Source: Pseudomonadota bacterium
Lineage (GTDB): Bacteria > Pseudomonadota > Gammaproteobacteria > Halothiobacillales > Halothiobacillaceae
Direction: 5' to 3'
Assembly: GCA_021801265.1 (NCBI GenBank)
Contig: JAJYYE010000011.1
Coordinates: forward strand, 1-64,000
Length of the DNA: 64,000 bases
Shown here one piece after another: positions 51,238 to 61,211 of this stretch. Every line of letters begins with the position of its first letter. The stretch's first letter is position 1. Made by a program: the position numbers and the translations under genes. Below the pieces are notes generated by a model, which was not told where the DNA came from, made no database searches, and saw only the letters and a program-made list of their open reading frames with translations.

Positions 51238-52881
51238 ATGACGATTAAAGCCAAACTGTTTCTCCTGTCAGCCATTTCGATTGTGATGCTGCTGGTGCTT
51301 GGTTTCTACGGCCTTTATAATGAGAACAAGGCACAAAATCGTGCGGAGCAAAATTACACGCTGCGGGTAGTGCCCTCCCTGTTAGCGTCTAAATCCGTAC
51401 GAAATGTGAACCGTATTGTGATTCAATCATTGCTTGCGCTTCAGCATGATCCGAAAAGTGATTCTGCTACTTTACATGTTGATCATCCGATATCAGCCCA
51501 TTTTGATTTGATTGACCATGCTCGAGAAGCGCTCGGTCAAACCGAGCAAAAATTGGCGTTAGTGGTCAATCGAAATCCCTCGGTTAATCAGCAGCGTATG
51601 GATTTTTTGAGTTTGGAAAAAACCTTGCTCGTCTCCGGAGTTGATCCGATGCTGCTGGCGCTGAAAAGCGGTGATTTCCAACAAGCACGCGTTCAGTTAG
51701 TCAAGGAGGTGGTACCCGGGATGCGCAAGTTCGCCGATGCAGCAACGGCCTATCAGGATGCTTTGTCTTTAAACCTCTCTCAAGAAAATGCGACCTCTCG
51801 ATCGGATGTCAATCGGGATAACTGGATTTTTCTCGGTTTAATGGTGATTTCCATTGCCCTGCTCTTCAGTATTGCTGTGTGGGTGATCCGCGAAATTTCC
51901 AAGGGCTTGCATACCGCCGACCAGATGGCGATTGCCTTCGCCAAGGGCGAGTTCGACCGCCCCGTGGTTATTGAAACCAAAGATGAAATCGCCGATATTT
52001 TGACTCACATGGATAAAGCGCGTGATTCCTTACGCCAAACACTGAAGGCCATCGGCAGTGCGGCGGTGCAACTGGCGGCGGCGGCCGAAGAAACCTCGGC
52101 GGTATCTACCCAAACCGATCAGGGTGTGCGTCAGCAACAGCAAGAAACCGAGATGGTGGCAGCGGCCATGAATGAAATGAGCGCTACTGTGCAGGATATT
52201 GCGCGTAATGCCGCCGATGCATCCAACGCAGCGGGTGTCGCGAACCAAGCGGCGACCAGCGGCCAAACAGTCGTGAAACGGTCGGTAGCCACGATTCATC
52301 AACTGGCAGATAACGTGGATGATGTGGCCAAAGCAATCACCTCGTTGGAGGGCGAATCGCGCGAGATTGGCAAGGTGCTGGATGTGATTCGCGCCATTGC
52401 TGAGCAAACCAATCTCTTGGCCTTGAATGCGGCGATTGAGGCGGCGCGGGCGGGCGAGCATGGGCGGGGCTTTGCTGTGGTTGCTGAGGAAGTGCGCTCT
52501 TTGGCTTCACGTACCCAAGGCTCAACTGAAGAAATTCGACAAATGATTGAGCGGCTGCAAACCGGTTCTGGCGCGGCAGTTTCTGCAATGAGGCAGGGTA
52601 AAACCCAGGTTGAAGCGAGCATTACGGCCATGAGTGAAACCGAGCATTCGCTGCAAGCCATTACGCAATCGGTGCAAACCATTAATGATCTGAACTTCCA
52701 GATTGCGAGCGCCGCGGAAGAGCAAAGTGCTGTTACCGAAGAGATGAATCGGAATGTGCAGAAAATTTCAGCCATCAGCGATCAATCAGCTCAGGGCGCG
52801 GGACAAACGCGCATCGCGTCCGAGGAGTTGGCGCGATTGGCAGAGGGACTGCAAAGTAAAATCAATCAATTTCGCTTGTAA
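51238..52881 (+). CDS. Methyl-accepting chemotaxis protein
   Basis: A 547-residue chemoreceptor. The first membrane helix ([20 protein letters not shown]) and second ([20 protein letters not shown]) frame a roughly 165-residue periplasmic four-helix-bundle domain. A HAMP domain follows ([18 protein letters not shown]). The signalling tip is textbook: [19 protein letters not shown] and [13 protein letters not shown]. There is no C-terminal CheR-tethering pentapeptide. No che genes are adjacent. The ligand is unknown. Confidence 0.95.
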   Translation: MTIKAKLFLLSAISIVMLLVLGFYGLYNENKAQNRAEQNYTLRVVPSLLASKSVRNVNRIVIQSLLALQHDPKSDSATLHVDHPISAHFDLIDHAREALGQTEQKLALVVNRNPSVNQQRMDFLSLEKTLLVSGVDPMLLALKSGDFQQARVQLVKEVVPGMRKFADAATAYQDALSLNLSQENATSRSDVNRDNWIFLGLMVISIALLFSIAVWVIREISKGLHTADQMAIAFAKGEFDRPVVIETKDEIADILTHMDKARDSLRQTLKAIGSAAVQLAAAAEETSAVSTQTDQGVRQQQQETEMVAAAMNEMSATVQDIARNAADASNAAGVANQAATSGQTVVKRSVATIHQLADNVDDVAKAITSLEGESREIGKVLDVIRAIAEQTNLLALNAAIEAARAGEHGRGFAVVAEEVRSLASRTQGSTEEIRQMIERLQTGSGAAVSAMRQGKTQVEASITAMSETEHSLQAITQSVQTINDLNFQIASAAEEQSAVTEEMNRNVQKISAISDQSAQGAGQTRIASEELARLAEGLQSKINQFRL

Positions 52882-52993
52882 TTCAACTCGGACCGAAGGC
52901 GGGGATGAATCCCCGACGGGGCGCGGCAGGGTGTTTTGATTATTTGACCGCTACGACACAATCACCCTGTGAGGGGTGAATTCCCTCTTGAGG

Positions 52994-53353
52994 CTAAATC
53001 TCGCTTCCTGAGTTCTTCTCAGCGTGTTCCTGGGGATTTTGGCGCTGATGAATGGCTGCCGAGGCCATAAGCAAAGCGCTGATGGGCGCAGTTAGCCATA
53101 AAAAAATAATCACTAAAATCTCATGTAATGAAACTGACTGATTTTTAATGGAAAAAAAAATGATTGCGGCGAACAAAATCGCACTTACCCCGAGGGTAGA
53201 TGCTTTGGTTGGTGCATGCAGCCGCATAAAAAAATCGGGAAGTTTGGCCAGTCCCACCGAACCCAACAGCACAAACGCACTGCCGAATAGGATTAAGCCC
53301 GAAATGATGCCTGAGATGATTAAATGGGACATCTGCTCCTGCATATCAGTCAT
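52994..53353 (-). CDS. mnhG: Mrp/Mnh cation/proton antiporter subunit G
   Basis: A 119-residue membrane protein with three hydrophobic helices. GLAKLPDFFMRLHAPTKAST is the MnhG/PhaG signature. The ATG at 53353 (TDMQEQ) overlaps the mnhF stop, and the longer frame to 53380 is unlikely. It is the last gene of the operon. All seven Mrp subunits are needed for Na+/H+ exchange, so this gene completes the set. Confidence 0.92.
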   Translation of the reverse strand: MTDMQEQMSHLIISGIISGLILFGSAFVLLGSVGLAKLPDFFMRLHAPTKASTLGVSAILFAAIIFFSIKNQSVSLHEILVIIFLWLTAPISALLMASAAIHQRQNPQEHAEKNSGSEI

Positions 53354-53642
53354 GCTCCTTTGGGGTGTTTTTAAGTTCAATGATGCGACCGCGAAGCAGA
53401 TACTTACTGAGTATGACGGTGCTGATAAACCCTAAAACTGCCATTAAAAGCGCCGCTTCGAAATTGACCGAGGTGCCAATCCAGATCCCAAATAGCACAA
53501 TGAGTGCAATCGCATTGATGGTGAGGGTATCAAGCGCCAAAATCCGATCGGGCAAAGTGGGGCCGCGAACCAACCGGTATAGTGTTAATAGGCTGGCCAG
53601 ACCCACCATGATTAATCCGATTAAGGCAGCAGTATGGATCAT
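53346..53642 (-). CDS. mnhF: Mrp/Mnh antiporter subunit F
   Basis: A 98-residue protein with three membrane helices. YRLVRGPTLPDRILALDTLT is the typical MnhF/PhaF signature. It overlaps mnhE by 4 bases at its start and mnhG by 8 at its end. The subunit is a structural part of the antiporter membrane core. Confidence 0.92.
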   Translation of the reverse strand: MIHTAALIGLIMVGLASLLTLYRLVRGPTLPDRILALDTLTINAIALIVLFGIWIGTSVNFEAALLMAVLGFISTVILSKYLLRGRIIELKNTPKEHD

Positions 53643-54181
53643 GGTCGATCACCCGGAGAAACGTGAGTTCGGTCTAATTGCCCAGAAGAAAAAATCCTCA
53701 ATAAACGCGCTTCATAGCGGGTTTTAAGCTGGGCAATTTCATCTTCACTATTTTCGGCGTGCAGGGCATGTACGGTCAAAAATCGCTGATCATTACTGAG
53801 TTCGCACGATACGGTGCCGGGCGTGAGTGTAATGGTGCTGGCAAACAAGCTGATGGCAATGGGATGGGTTACGTCTAAAGGTACGGTTAAAAAACGCGAC
53901 TTCAACGTGCTGTTTCTACCCAGAACTTGACGTGCCACGGTGAAATTGGCGCGAATAATGTCAATCAATACGAGCCCGATATACGCAATTAAATCCAAAG
54001 GGCGTTTCAATATGAGACGAGGTGTTGTACTGCCTGGTAATACAAAAGGAATACTTAATGCCAAAACCAAACCCAGTAAAATCTGCCCAATGGCGAGGGT
54101 ATTATTGAGTAGGAGCCATAATGCAAGCAAGATCAGGCTGAGTCGGGGGTGAGATAATAATCGAACAGGGCGGCGGCTCAT
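53639..54181 (-). CDS. mnhE: Mrp/Mnh antiporter subunit E
   Basis: A 180-residue protein with two or three N-terminal membrane helices (LILLALWLLLNNTLAIGQIL) and a soluble C-terminal part. ISLFASTITLTPGTVSCEL is the conserved MnhE segment. Four-base overlaps with mnhD and mnhF indicate translational coupling. Confidence 0.93.
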   Translation of the reverse strand: MSRRPVRLLSHPRLSLILLALWLLLNNTLAIGQILLGLVLALSIPFVLPGSTTPRLILKRPLDLIAYIGLVLIDIIRANFTVARQVLGRNSTLKSRFLTVPLDVTHPIAISLFASTITLTPGTVSCELSNDQRFLTVHALHAENSEDEIAQLKTRYEARLLRIFSSGQLDRTHVSPGDRP

Positions 54182-55821
54182 GATTCGGGCACCACAGGGT
54201 GAGCGGGGGTGGGGGGATGCGCCCGCCCGCCGTTAAACGGGGGATGGACTGGAAAGCTCGGGTTAGTACCTGCCGCATCGGCGTTTGGGTTCAACACTCG
54301 TTGAATATACACCGGGGTATTTTGGATTTGTACGCTGGTATGTTGAAGCCAGTGCGTTAAGGGGTTGGAGGTGATCACCATCAGAGACACCAATCCGATG
54401 GGAAGTGATACCGCAACCCAGCCAAGACCGTTTTTGGCCACGGCCACCGGACTGGGGCGTTCATGATCGACTCGATAGAACAAGGTGTTGCCGCTACGTG
54501 CCAAGGCAATCACCATGAGTACACTGCTGATGAGCACGGTGGCGAATATGGGTGCCCACAACGGACGATCTAACGCTGCGAGTAAAATCATGGTTTTGCC
54601 GAAAAAACCGGTGAGGGGGGGCAATCCCGCCAGTCCGATGGCGTAAGCCAAAAAAAGCCCCCCCGCTAACACCGCCTGCGGCATGGGGGGGTGAACGGTC
54701 CAGCGATCATCGCCACGTCCACGGCGAATCATATCGGCCAACAAGAAGAAACCCGCCGTCATCAGTGTCGTGTGTATCCAGTAATACAGCCCCCCCGTGA
54801 GTCCGGCGGTGGTATTGATGCCGAGCGCAATCATGATGGTACCCACCGAGGCTAAAACAAGATAAGCCACTTGACGTCTTAAATTTAAGGCGGCCAGTAC
54901 CCCGAACGTAGCCATCATTACCGTGAGCAGCCCAAGCCATAGTTCCCATGGGTGAATCAGGTTGCTCAAGTCAATGGGCGCGGTATCTTCATTAAACAAG
55001 GTGCCATGTATGCGTAGCATGGCGTACAGCCCCACTTTGGTCATGATGGCGAAGAGGGCGGCGACCGGCGCAGAAGTTTCGCTGTACGTGCCGGGCAACC
55101 ATAAATACAGCGGGAAAGCAGCCGCTTTAATCGCAAATACCACAAACAACATGAGGCTCGCGGCGGTGATTATGCCGTAGGTACTCGCAGGGGCCTGGCT
55201 TATTTTTACGGCCAAATCGGCCAGGTTTAGTGTGCCTAAAACGCCATATAGCGCGCCCACTGCGAATAAGAACAAGGTGGAGCCAATCAGATTGATGACC
55301 ATGTAATGCAAACCTGCCCGACTACGCGCAGCACCGCCACCATGCAGCATCAAGCCATAAGAGGCCAGGAGCAAAACCTCAAAAAAAACAAATAAATTAA
55401 AGACATCACCTGTTAAAAACGCACCATTCAAACCAAACAACTGCGCTTGAAAGAGGGCGTGAAAATGGGCAGCTTTCTTATCTTCATTCGTCGCAACAAC
55501 GTAAATAAAACTGATCACTGCCAAAATTGCCGTCAGCAACAGCATTAACCCGGCCAAGCGGTCATATACCCACACAATGCCAAATGGTGCTGGCCAGTCA
55601 CCCATCGGGTAAACCAGTGCGTTATCGCCTGAGCCACTCACCAAAAGAGACACCACCGCGACGAGCATCACGCTGATGCCCGTTCCACTGATCACACGCT
55701 GAATCTGCACCCCACTGCGATGGAGCGCAATGAGCACAATGGCACCCAATATGGGTAAAAAAACGGGTAGGGCGAGCAATTGCCGGGTGGAATCGTGGGA
55801 GAAGAAGGAAATAAAACTCAT
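54178..55821 (-). CDS. mnhD: Mrp/Mnh antiporter subunit D
   Basis: A 547-residue NuoN/NuoL-like proton-translocating subunit with about fourteen helices. FFEVLLLASYGLMLHGG carries the conserved glutamate, and FAIKAAAFPLYLWLPGTY the conserved lysine of the proton path. The C-terminal 50 residues are proline-rich and look disordered (FPVHPPFNGGRAHPPTPAHP), an uncommon extension. It is coupled by 4-base overlaps to mnhC and mnhE. Confidence 0.94.
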   Translation of the reverse strand: MSFISFFSHDSTRQLLALPVFLPILGAIVLIALHRSGVQIQRVISGTGISVMLVAVVSLLVSGSGDNALVYPMGDWPAPFGIVWVYDRLAGLMLLLTAILAVISFIYVVATNEDKKAAHFHALFQAQLFGLNGAFLTGDVFNLFVFFEVLLLASYGLMLHGGGAARSRAGLHYMVINLIGSTLFLFAVGALYGVLGTLNLADLAVKISQAPASTYGIITAASLMLFVVFAIKAAAFPLYLWLPGTYSETSAPVAALFAIMTKVGLYAMLRIHGTLFNEDTAPIDLSNLIHPWELWLGLLTVMMATFGVLAALNLRRQVAYLVLASVGTIMIALGINTTAGLTGGLYYWIHTTLMTAGFFLLADMIRRGRGDDRWTVHPPMPQAVLAGGLFLAYAIGLAGLPPLTGFFGKTMILLAALDRPLWAPIFATVLISSVLMVIALARSGNTLFYRVDHERPSPVAVAKNGLGWVAVSLPIGLVSLMVITSNPLTHWLQHTSVQIQNTPVYIQRVLNPNADAAGTNPSFPVHPPFNGGRAHPPTPAHPVVPES

Positions 55822-56180
55822 GGGGTTTTGGGTGAAACTGGTGCGGATATGGCCTCTGTTCGCGTTGCGCCATCCACATGATCGTTCCCCAGTTCCGAGC
55901 GGGTTTTTAATGCCAGGACAATCACAAAGGCAGTCATCGCAAAGGCAATCACAATGGCGGTTAACACCAAGGCTTGTGGCAATGGATCGGTGTAGGTGGC
56001 GTGGGGCGCTATGACCGCCGCCGCGTTACCGGCGAGCCGCCCCATACCAAATAAAAATAAATTGACGGCATAAGAAAGCAATGTAAGACCAAGTACGACA
56101 GGGAACGTTTGAGCTCGCAAGGTGAGGAACACCCCGGCTGCCGTTAAAACTCCAACTAATAGTGCAAATAAAAGAGACAT
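55818..56180 (-). CDS. mnhC: Mrp/Mnh antiporter subunit C
   Basis: A 120-residue NuoK-like protein with three helices. LTLLSYAVNLFLFGMGRL and DPLPQALVLTAIVIAFAMTA are the MnhC signatures. The start shares one base with the mnhAB stop, and the end overlaps mnhD by 4 bases. Confidence 0.93.
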   Translation of the reverse strand: MSLLFALLVGVLTAAGVFLTLRAQTFPVVLGLTLLSYAVNLFLFGMGRLAGNAAAVIAPHATYTDPLPQALVLTAIVIAFAMTAFVIVLALKTRSELGNDHVDGATRTEAISAPVSPKTP

Positions 56181-58987
56181 TATTGTTCATCCCGTGAGGC
56201 GGTATTCTGGAACTCACCCGGTTTAATCTCTAAAATTTTTGTCAGCATTAACACACTCGCGCCCATCACCACAAAAAATACGCCCAGATCGAACATCATC
56301 GCTGAAGCAATTTCCACATCACCAATGACCGGCAGATACAGATGGGTAAACGTGGACGTTAAGAACGGATAACCAAACGCAATAGACGCGATACCCGTAC
56401 CGAGTGCCGTCACCAGGCCCAAGGCGATCGCGCCGTGCGCTGGAATTTCAAGATTCTGCTCACTGCGCGTCTGACCACTGGCGATAAACAGCATCATCAC
56501 AGCGCTGGCGACAATGAGCCCCGCAATAAAGCCTCCGCCTGGGGCGTTGTGCCCCCGGAGCAAAATATAAGCGCCAAACACCATGGTCATGGGGAATAAA
56601 ATCCGGATAACGGATTGCAGCAAGAGAGGATGAGCGGTCCGTAAACCCGCAATGGGCGGCGGCGTCAGTGCCGATAATTTAATCTGTTGCAGAAGGGCAT
56701 GAACCCCCAACGCAGCCAAGGCTAACACGGTAATTTCACCGAAGGTGTCATAGCCTCGGAAGTCCACTAAAATCACATTAACAACATTGTGGCCCCCACC
56801 GCCAGGCAGGCTATTGCTTAAAAAATAGCCGGCAATCGTGGCGTAATCTCGCGACATCACGGCATAGGTTAAAACTGTGGCGCCCGCGCCGACTGTGAGC
56901 GCAAGCAGGCCATCTCGACGCAATCGGCTTTGGGGCTCGGCGTCGCTACGTTGTGGGAGATAGCTCATCGCCAGTAGAAGTAAAATCAGGGTGATAACTT
57001 CAACTGACAGCTGGGTTAGCGCTAAATCAGGGGCGGAATAGCGCACAAAGAGGAGTGACACACCCAAACCAATCACACTCAGCACCAAGAGCCCCATCAA
57101 TCGATACTGATGTTTGAACGCAATCCCAACCGATAACCCCATCATCACCACCATACCCGCCGCCGTTAGGCCATCAAAAGGAACCTCATTTTGAGCAAGG
57201 CCGAAGAGCGGCGATGAGGGGAAAAGCACGAAGCCCAATATCCCCGCAATCAACGCGGCTGAAATCGTCCAGAATGCCATGGGTTGCAAACGACCTTGAT
57301 CGAAGTGTCCCGTGATGGCTTCGCAACCCAATTGGAGTGTCCATAAAACGAAATTATAAGGTTTGCGTGCATCCAAACGCCCAATACCGTGCTCATGCCA
57401 GCGGGTGAGTGGGTGGCGAAAGCGATACACCAGCAATCCACCGAGCATCGCAATCGCACTCATCATTAAAGGTGCATTAAACCCATGCCAGAGCGCAAGG
57501 CTGAAATTCGGCGGCGCTGTATTTAAGGCGGCACCGGCTGCTAAATGTAGCGTGCCACCCATAATGACGGCAGGTGCCAAACCAACCGCCAAACAGGTAA
57601 GCACCAAGATCGCTACCGGAATGCGCATCATCAGCGGGGGTTCGTGAATGTCTTTTGGCAAATCGGGTGAGGGGTCACCGAAAAACGTATCGTGAATAAA
57701 GCGAATGGAATAGGCGACGGACAGAATACCGCCCAAGGTCACCAGCGCGGGCAACACCCAACTTGCGCTAAATTGATGTGCCACATCAAGCGCCTCGCTG
57801 AAAAACATTTCCTTGCTTAAAAAACCATTGAGCAAGGGTACACCCGCCATCGCCGAGGCTGCGACAATCGCCAATGCGGCCGTGCGCGGCATTTTGCGCG
57901 CCAATCCACCCAAACGTCGCATATCCCGTGTGCCCGTCTCGTGATCGACAATGCCCGCCACCATAAACAGAGACGCTTTAAAGGTGGCATGGTTAATGAG
58001 ATGAAACAGTCCCGCAACCAAGGCCAAGGGCGTACCAAAACCAAACAAAAGGGTGATTAACCCCAGATGGCTGAGCGTTGAGTACGCCAGCAAGCCTTTC
58101 AGGTCGTGCTTGAATAACGCGGTGTACGCCCCGAGAAGAAACGTGATCAAACCCGCGCCACCCACCAGAATCGACCAGGCATCGGTACCTGCCAGGACGG
58201 GGAAGAATCGCGCCAGCAGAAAAATGCCCGCTTTCACCATCGTCGCCGAATGTAAATAAGCCGAAACGGGGGTCGGCGCGGCCATCGCATTGGGGAGCCA
58301 GAAATGAAAAGGAAATTGGGCCGACTTGGTAAATACCCCCAGCAGGATTAAAACCAGAATGGGTGGGTACAGTGGGCTGGCTTGAACCGTTGCGCCCGCA
58401 CTTAACACATCACTTAAATTATAGCTGCCAACCACATGGCCCAGAAGCAATACGCCACCCAGTAATGCCAAGCCCCCTAAGCCAGTGACAGCCAAGGCCA
58501 TACGGGCGCCATAGCGGGCATCTTGGCGGTGTTGCCAAAAACTAATTAACAAAAATGAAGACAGCGAAGTCAGTTCCCAAAAAACAACCAGTTGGATCAT
58601 GTTTTCCGAGAGCACAATGCCCAGCATCGCCCCCATAAATAGCATTAAGCTGGAGAAGAACCGCGCGGTGCTATCTTGATGGACAAGATAATATTTGGCA
58701 TAAACTATCACCAGTAACCCAATGATTAGAATAAGCCCACTAAATAAAAGGCTTAATCCATCCAGCCGAAAAGCGAAATCGAGACCGATGAGCGGCATCC
58801 AGGGAAAAGATACGACCTGCGGGTGATGAAGGTCACCGCCCAAGGTTGCAAATCCCAAGAGTGAAAGACATATCAGTGTGATAAAAAAGGCCAGCCCAGC
58901 GGCGGCGGGGCGATATCGAGAACCCAACCAAGCGACGAGCGGCGCGCTTAAAAAGGGCAGAAGTGCGACAAAGATGAGTGCGTTCAT
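56180..58987 (-). CDS. mnhA: Mrp/Mnh antiporter subunit A fused to subunit B
   Basis: A 935-residue fusion. The N-terminal two-thirds is NuoL-like MrpA: FWELTSLSSFLLISFW, FTKSAQFPFHFWLPNAMAAP, YLHSATMVKAGIFLLARFFP. The C-terminal 160 residues are an MrpB domain, with RILFPMTMVFGAYILLRGHN and GGGFIAGLIVASAVMM. A fused MrpA-MrpB is typical of group 2 (pha-type) operons in proteobacteria. It is first in the operon mnhAB-C-D-E-F-G. The complex exchanges Na+ or K+ for protons and supports growth at high pH or salt. Its promoter must lie in 58988-59244. Confidence 0.94.
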   Translation of the reverse strand: MNALIFVALLPFLSAPLVAWLGSRYRPAAAGLAFFITLICLSLLGFATLGGDLHHPQVVSFPWMPLIGLDFAFRLDGLSLLFSGLILIIGLLVIVYAKYYLVHQDSTARFFSSLMLFMGAMLGIVLSENMIQLVVFWELTSLSSFLLISFWQHRQDARYGARMALAVTGLGGLALLGGVLLLGHVVGSYNLSDVLSAGATVQASPLYPPILVLILLGVFTKSAQFPFHFWLPNAMAAPTPVSAYLHSATMVKAGIFLLARFFPVLAGTDAWSILVGGAGLITFLLGAYTALFKHDLKGLLAYSTLSHLGLITLLFGFGTPLALVAGLFHLINHATFKASLFMVAGIVDHETGTRDMRRLGGLARKMPRTAALAIVAASAMAGVPLLNGFLSKEMFFSEALDVAHQFSASWVLPALVTLGGILSVAYSIRFIHDTFFGDPSPDLPKDIHEPPLMMRIPVAILVLTCLAVGLAPAVIMGGTLHLAAGAALNTAPPNFSLALWHGFNAPLMMSAIAMLGGLLVYRFRHPLTRWHEHGIGRLDARKPYNFVLWTLQLGCEAITGHFDQGRLQPMAFWTISAALIAGILGFVLFPSSPLFGLAQNEVPFDGLTAAGMVVMMGLSVGIAFKHQYRLMGLLVLSVIGLGVSLLFVRYSAPDLALTQLSVEVITLILLLLAMSYLPQRSDAEPQSRLRRDGLLALTVGAGATVLTYAVMSRDYATIAGYFLSNSLPGGGGHNVVNVILVDFRGYDTFGEITVLALAALGVHALLQQIKLSALTPPPIAGLRTAHPLLLQSVIRILFPMTMVFGAYILLRGHNAPGGGFIAGLIVASAVMMLFIASGQTRSEQNLEIPAHGAIALGLVTALGTGIASIAFGYPFLTSTFTHLYLPVIGDVEIASAMMFDLGVFFVVMGASVLMLTKILEIKPGEFQNTASRDEQ

Positions 58988-59244
58988 TTAATCAACTCGT
59001 CCCGAAACAGACGAGAAAGTAAACACAAGCTCTGCGTGTTGTGATAAAAAATATAAACCAGACATGATTTGAAACTTATCACAACTGGCGCCCAGGGTCG
59101 AATGATCGTACTGATTCAAGCCGTAAAATTTGCAGTATGAAGCGACAAGATACTGGTTACTGCGCATCCGAATGTTAGACTCTGCAGCATCATTAACCCA
59201 TGCAAAATATAGATTTTAAGCTTTTCCATTGAGAAATCATTACC

Positions 59245-60600
59245 TTGTTTCAAGATAAACCCATTCCAGCGGTCATTTCTTCTCCGGTTCATGGCATTGT
59301 TCCTTCGCAATTAAGCGATCACGCCATCAATGTGTTGCAACGCTTGCACGATAGCGGCTTTTCGGCGTATTTGGTGGGCGGGTGTGTGCGCGATTTGCTG
59401 CGTGGCCTGCGCCCCAAAGACTTCGATGTCGTGACCGATGCCAAGCCCGAACAAGTGCGTGCGTTATTTCGCCATGCGCGCATTATTGGTCGACGTTTTC
59501 GTATCGTGCACGTGCTGTTTGGCCACGATATGATTGAAGTCACCACGTTTCGCGGCGGTGACGACGATGCAGTGCGCCGCTCCGAGCAAGGGCGGATCCT
59601 GCGTGATAACGTGTTTGGCAACATAGATGAAGATGTATGGCGGCGTGATTTTGCGTGTAATGCACTCTATTACAACTTCGCTAATGCCGAAATTGTTGAT
59701 TATGTACAAGGTTGGCAAGATGTCGAAACCGGCCATCTGCGCGTCATTGGTGACCCGGCGACCCGCTACCGTGAAGATCCCGTGCGGATGTTACGAGCGG
59801 CACGGTTCATGGCCAAGCTCGGTTTTACACTGACGCCCGAAACCGCAGCGGCCATCCATGAATGTCGACCGTTACTCAAAGATATTGCTTCGGCGCGTTT
59901 ATTTGATGAAAGCATCAAGATTTTTCAGGGTGGCTATGCTTGGGCCGCGTTTTTGCAATTACGTGAATTAAATCTGCTCGGATATCTGTTTGCAGGATTA
60001 GATGATCTTCTGAACCGCGATTACGACCGTGTGGCTGCGTTAATTGAAAAAATCCTGAGGGGTACCGATGAGCGAATTCAGCTGCAGCTTCCAGTAAACC
60101 CCGCATTTTTACTGGCCGGACTGCTCTGGGCCGATTTAAGCCGCCGGCGGGAACATTGGCTCCATCAGCGGGTTGAGGCCGATACGGCGATGGAGTTGGC
60201 CTGTGATGAGATGTTGGAAGCCACCGTTCGGCAAGTGGCCATTCCGCGACGTTTGACGGATTTAATGCGGGTGATTTGGGTGCTGCAACCCCAGCTTGAA
60301 CGTGAGGCGAGCGGCAAGGCAGTCGGTATGCCCTTGTCGGCATTGAATGATGAGCAGAAACACCTTTTGGCCCATGCGTGGTTCCGCGCCGCCTTGGATT
60401 TTTTATGCTTGCGCAGTGAAATCGGTGAGGTGGCGCAAACCACCTGTGCATTTTGGCGTCAGTATGCGCCCGCGCGCGACAAAGATTCCGGTGAAACCGT
60501 ACCGACCACATTACCGGAAGATTTTGCGGCTCATGGCCATATCCAGCGACGTCCGCGCCAGCGTAACCGACGACCCAATCGGAATCTTGGGCGGAATTAA
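59245..60600 (+). CDS. pcnB: Poly(A) polymerase I
   Basis: A 451-residue class II nucleotidyltransferase adding 3' poly(A) tails that mark RNA for decay. The active site is SAYLVGGCVRDLLRG with KDFDVVTDAKP (two catalytic Asp), then RIVHVLFG and EVTTFRGG. RRDFACNALYYNFA and RYREDPVRMLRAARFMAKLG are core signatures shared with CCA-adding enzymes, but the basic C-terminal tail (HIQRRPRQRNRRPNR) is typical of PcnB. The start is a TTG at 59245; no better ATG is seen. folK follows after 3 bases. Confidence 0.93.
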   Translation: MFQDKPIPAVISSPVHGIVPSQLSDHAINVLQRLHDSGFSAYLVGGCVRDLLRGLRPKDFDVVTDAKPEQVRALFRHARIIGRRFRIVHVLFGHDMIEVTTFRGGDDDAVRRSEQGRILRDNVFGNIDEDVWRRDFACNALYYNFANAEIVDYVQGWQDVETGHLRVIGDPATRYREDPVRMLRAARFMAKLGFTLTPETAAAIHECRPLLKDIASARLFDESIKIFQGGYAWAAFLQLRELNLLGYLFAGLDDLLNRDYDRVAALIEKILRGTDERIQLQLPVNPAFLLAGLLWADLSRRREHWLHQRVEADTAMELACDEMLEATVRQVAIPRRLTDLMRVIWVLQPQLEREASGKAVGMPLSALNDEQKHLLAHAWFRAALDFLCLRSEIGEVAQTTCAFWRQYAPARDKDSGETVPTTLPEDFAAHGHIQRRPRQRNRRPNRNLGRN

Positions 60601-60603
60601 TCG

Positions 60604-61170
60604 ATGCAGGATTTCCCCCTGTTGTTGACGGGTTATGATCTTCAACCTCAACGCGTCGATTCATTCATTGCGCTGGGTAGCAATTTAGGCCATCCCTTGG
60701 CGCAATTAGCGCGGGCGTTTCAGGCGCTGGACCATCTGCCGCATACCCGCGTGCTGCGGGTTTCTCAGTTGTATGCCAACCCGCCAATGGGGCCTCAAGA
60801 TCAACCGGATTATGTTAATGCGGTGGCCTTGCTCTCCACGCGTTTAGCGCCACTGGATCTACTCGATGCGCTCAAAGCGCTCGAACACGCGGCCGGTCGT
60901 TTCGCCACGCGCCATTGGGGCGCGCGCGTACTGGATCTGGATATCCTCACTTATGGCACAGAAACGATTGATTCCGCTACGTTGACCATTCCGCATCCCG
61001 GCATCAGTGATCGGCGGTTTGTATTGGCACCCTGGGCGGAAATCGCCCCACAGATCGCGTTGCCCGATGGTCGTCGGATTGCCGACTTGCTCGCGGCCGC
61101 ACCCAACCATCCCCTGCGGGTGATTCCTGTGCAATCGGCTGTTGACTCAAATGACAGACCGAGCTACTAA
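60604..61170 (+). CDS. folK: HPPK (6-hydroxymethyl-7,8-dihydropterin pyrophosphokinase)
   Basis: A 188-residue folate-pathway kinase. FIALGSNLGHPLAQL opens the domain, and GPQDQPDYVNAVALL, RHWGARVLDLDILTYG and IPHPGISDRRFVLAPWAEI are the family signatures with the catalytic Asp pair. The neighbourhood pcnB-folK-panB-panC is conserved in gammaproteobacteria. An extension of about 15 N-terminal residues precedes the usual start, so a later start is possible. Confidence 0.94.
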   Translation: MQDFPLLLTGYDLQPQRVDSFIALGSNLGHPLAQLARAFQALDHLPHTRVLRVSQLYANPPMGPQDQPDYVNAVALLSTRLAPLDLLDALKALEHAAGRFATRHWGARVLDLDILTYGTETIDSATLTIPHPGISDRRFVLAPWAEIAPQIALPDGRRIADLLAAAPNHPLRVIPVQSAVDSNDRPSY

Positions 61171-61211
61171 TCAGGTCATAAAACCTGTGCTTTTAAACGG
61201 AACACTACGGT

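Noticed and set aside
52882-52993. Possible RNA structure in the GC-rich gap between the chemoreceptor and mnhG
   Set aside because: Short GGGGATGAATCCCC-type pairing exists, but there is no T run and no wider conserved structure; it may be only a weak convergent terminator.
59116-59310. 64-residue minus-strand frame between the mnh operon and pcnB
   Set aside because: It overlaps the pcnB N-terminus and lies in the probable shared promoter region; composition is not gene-like.
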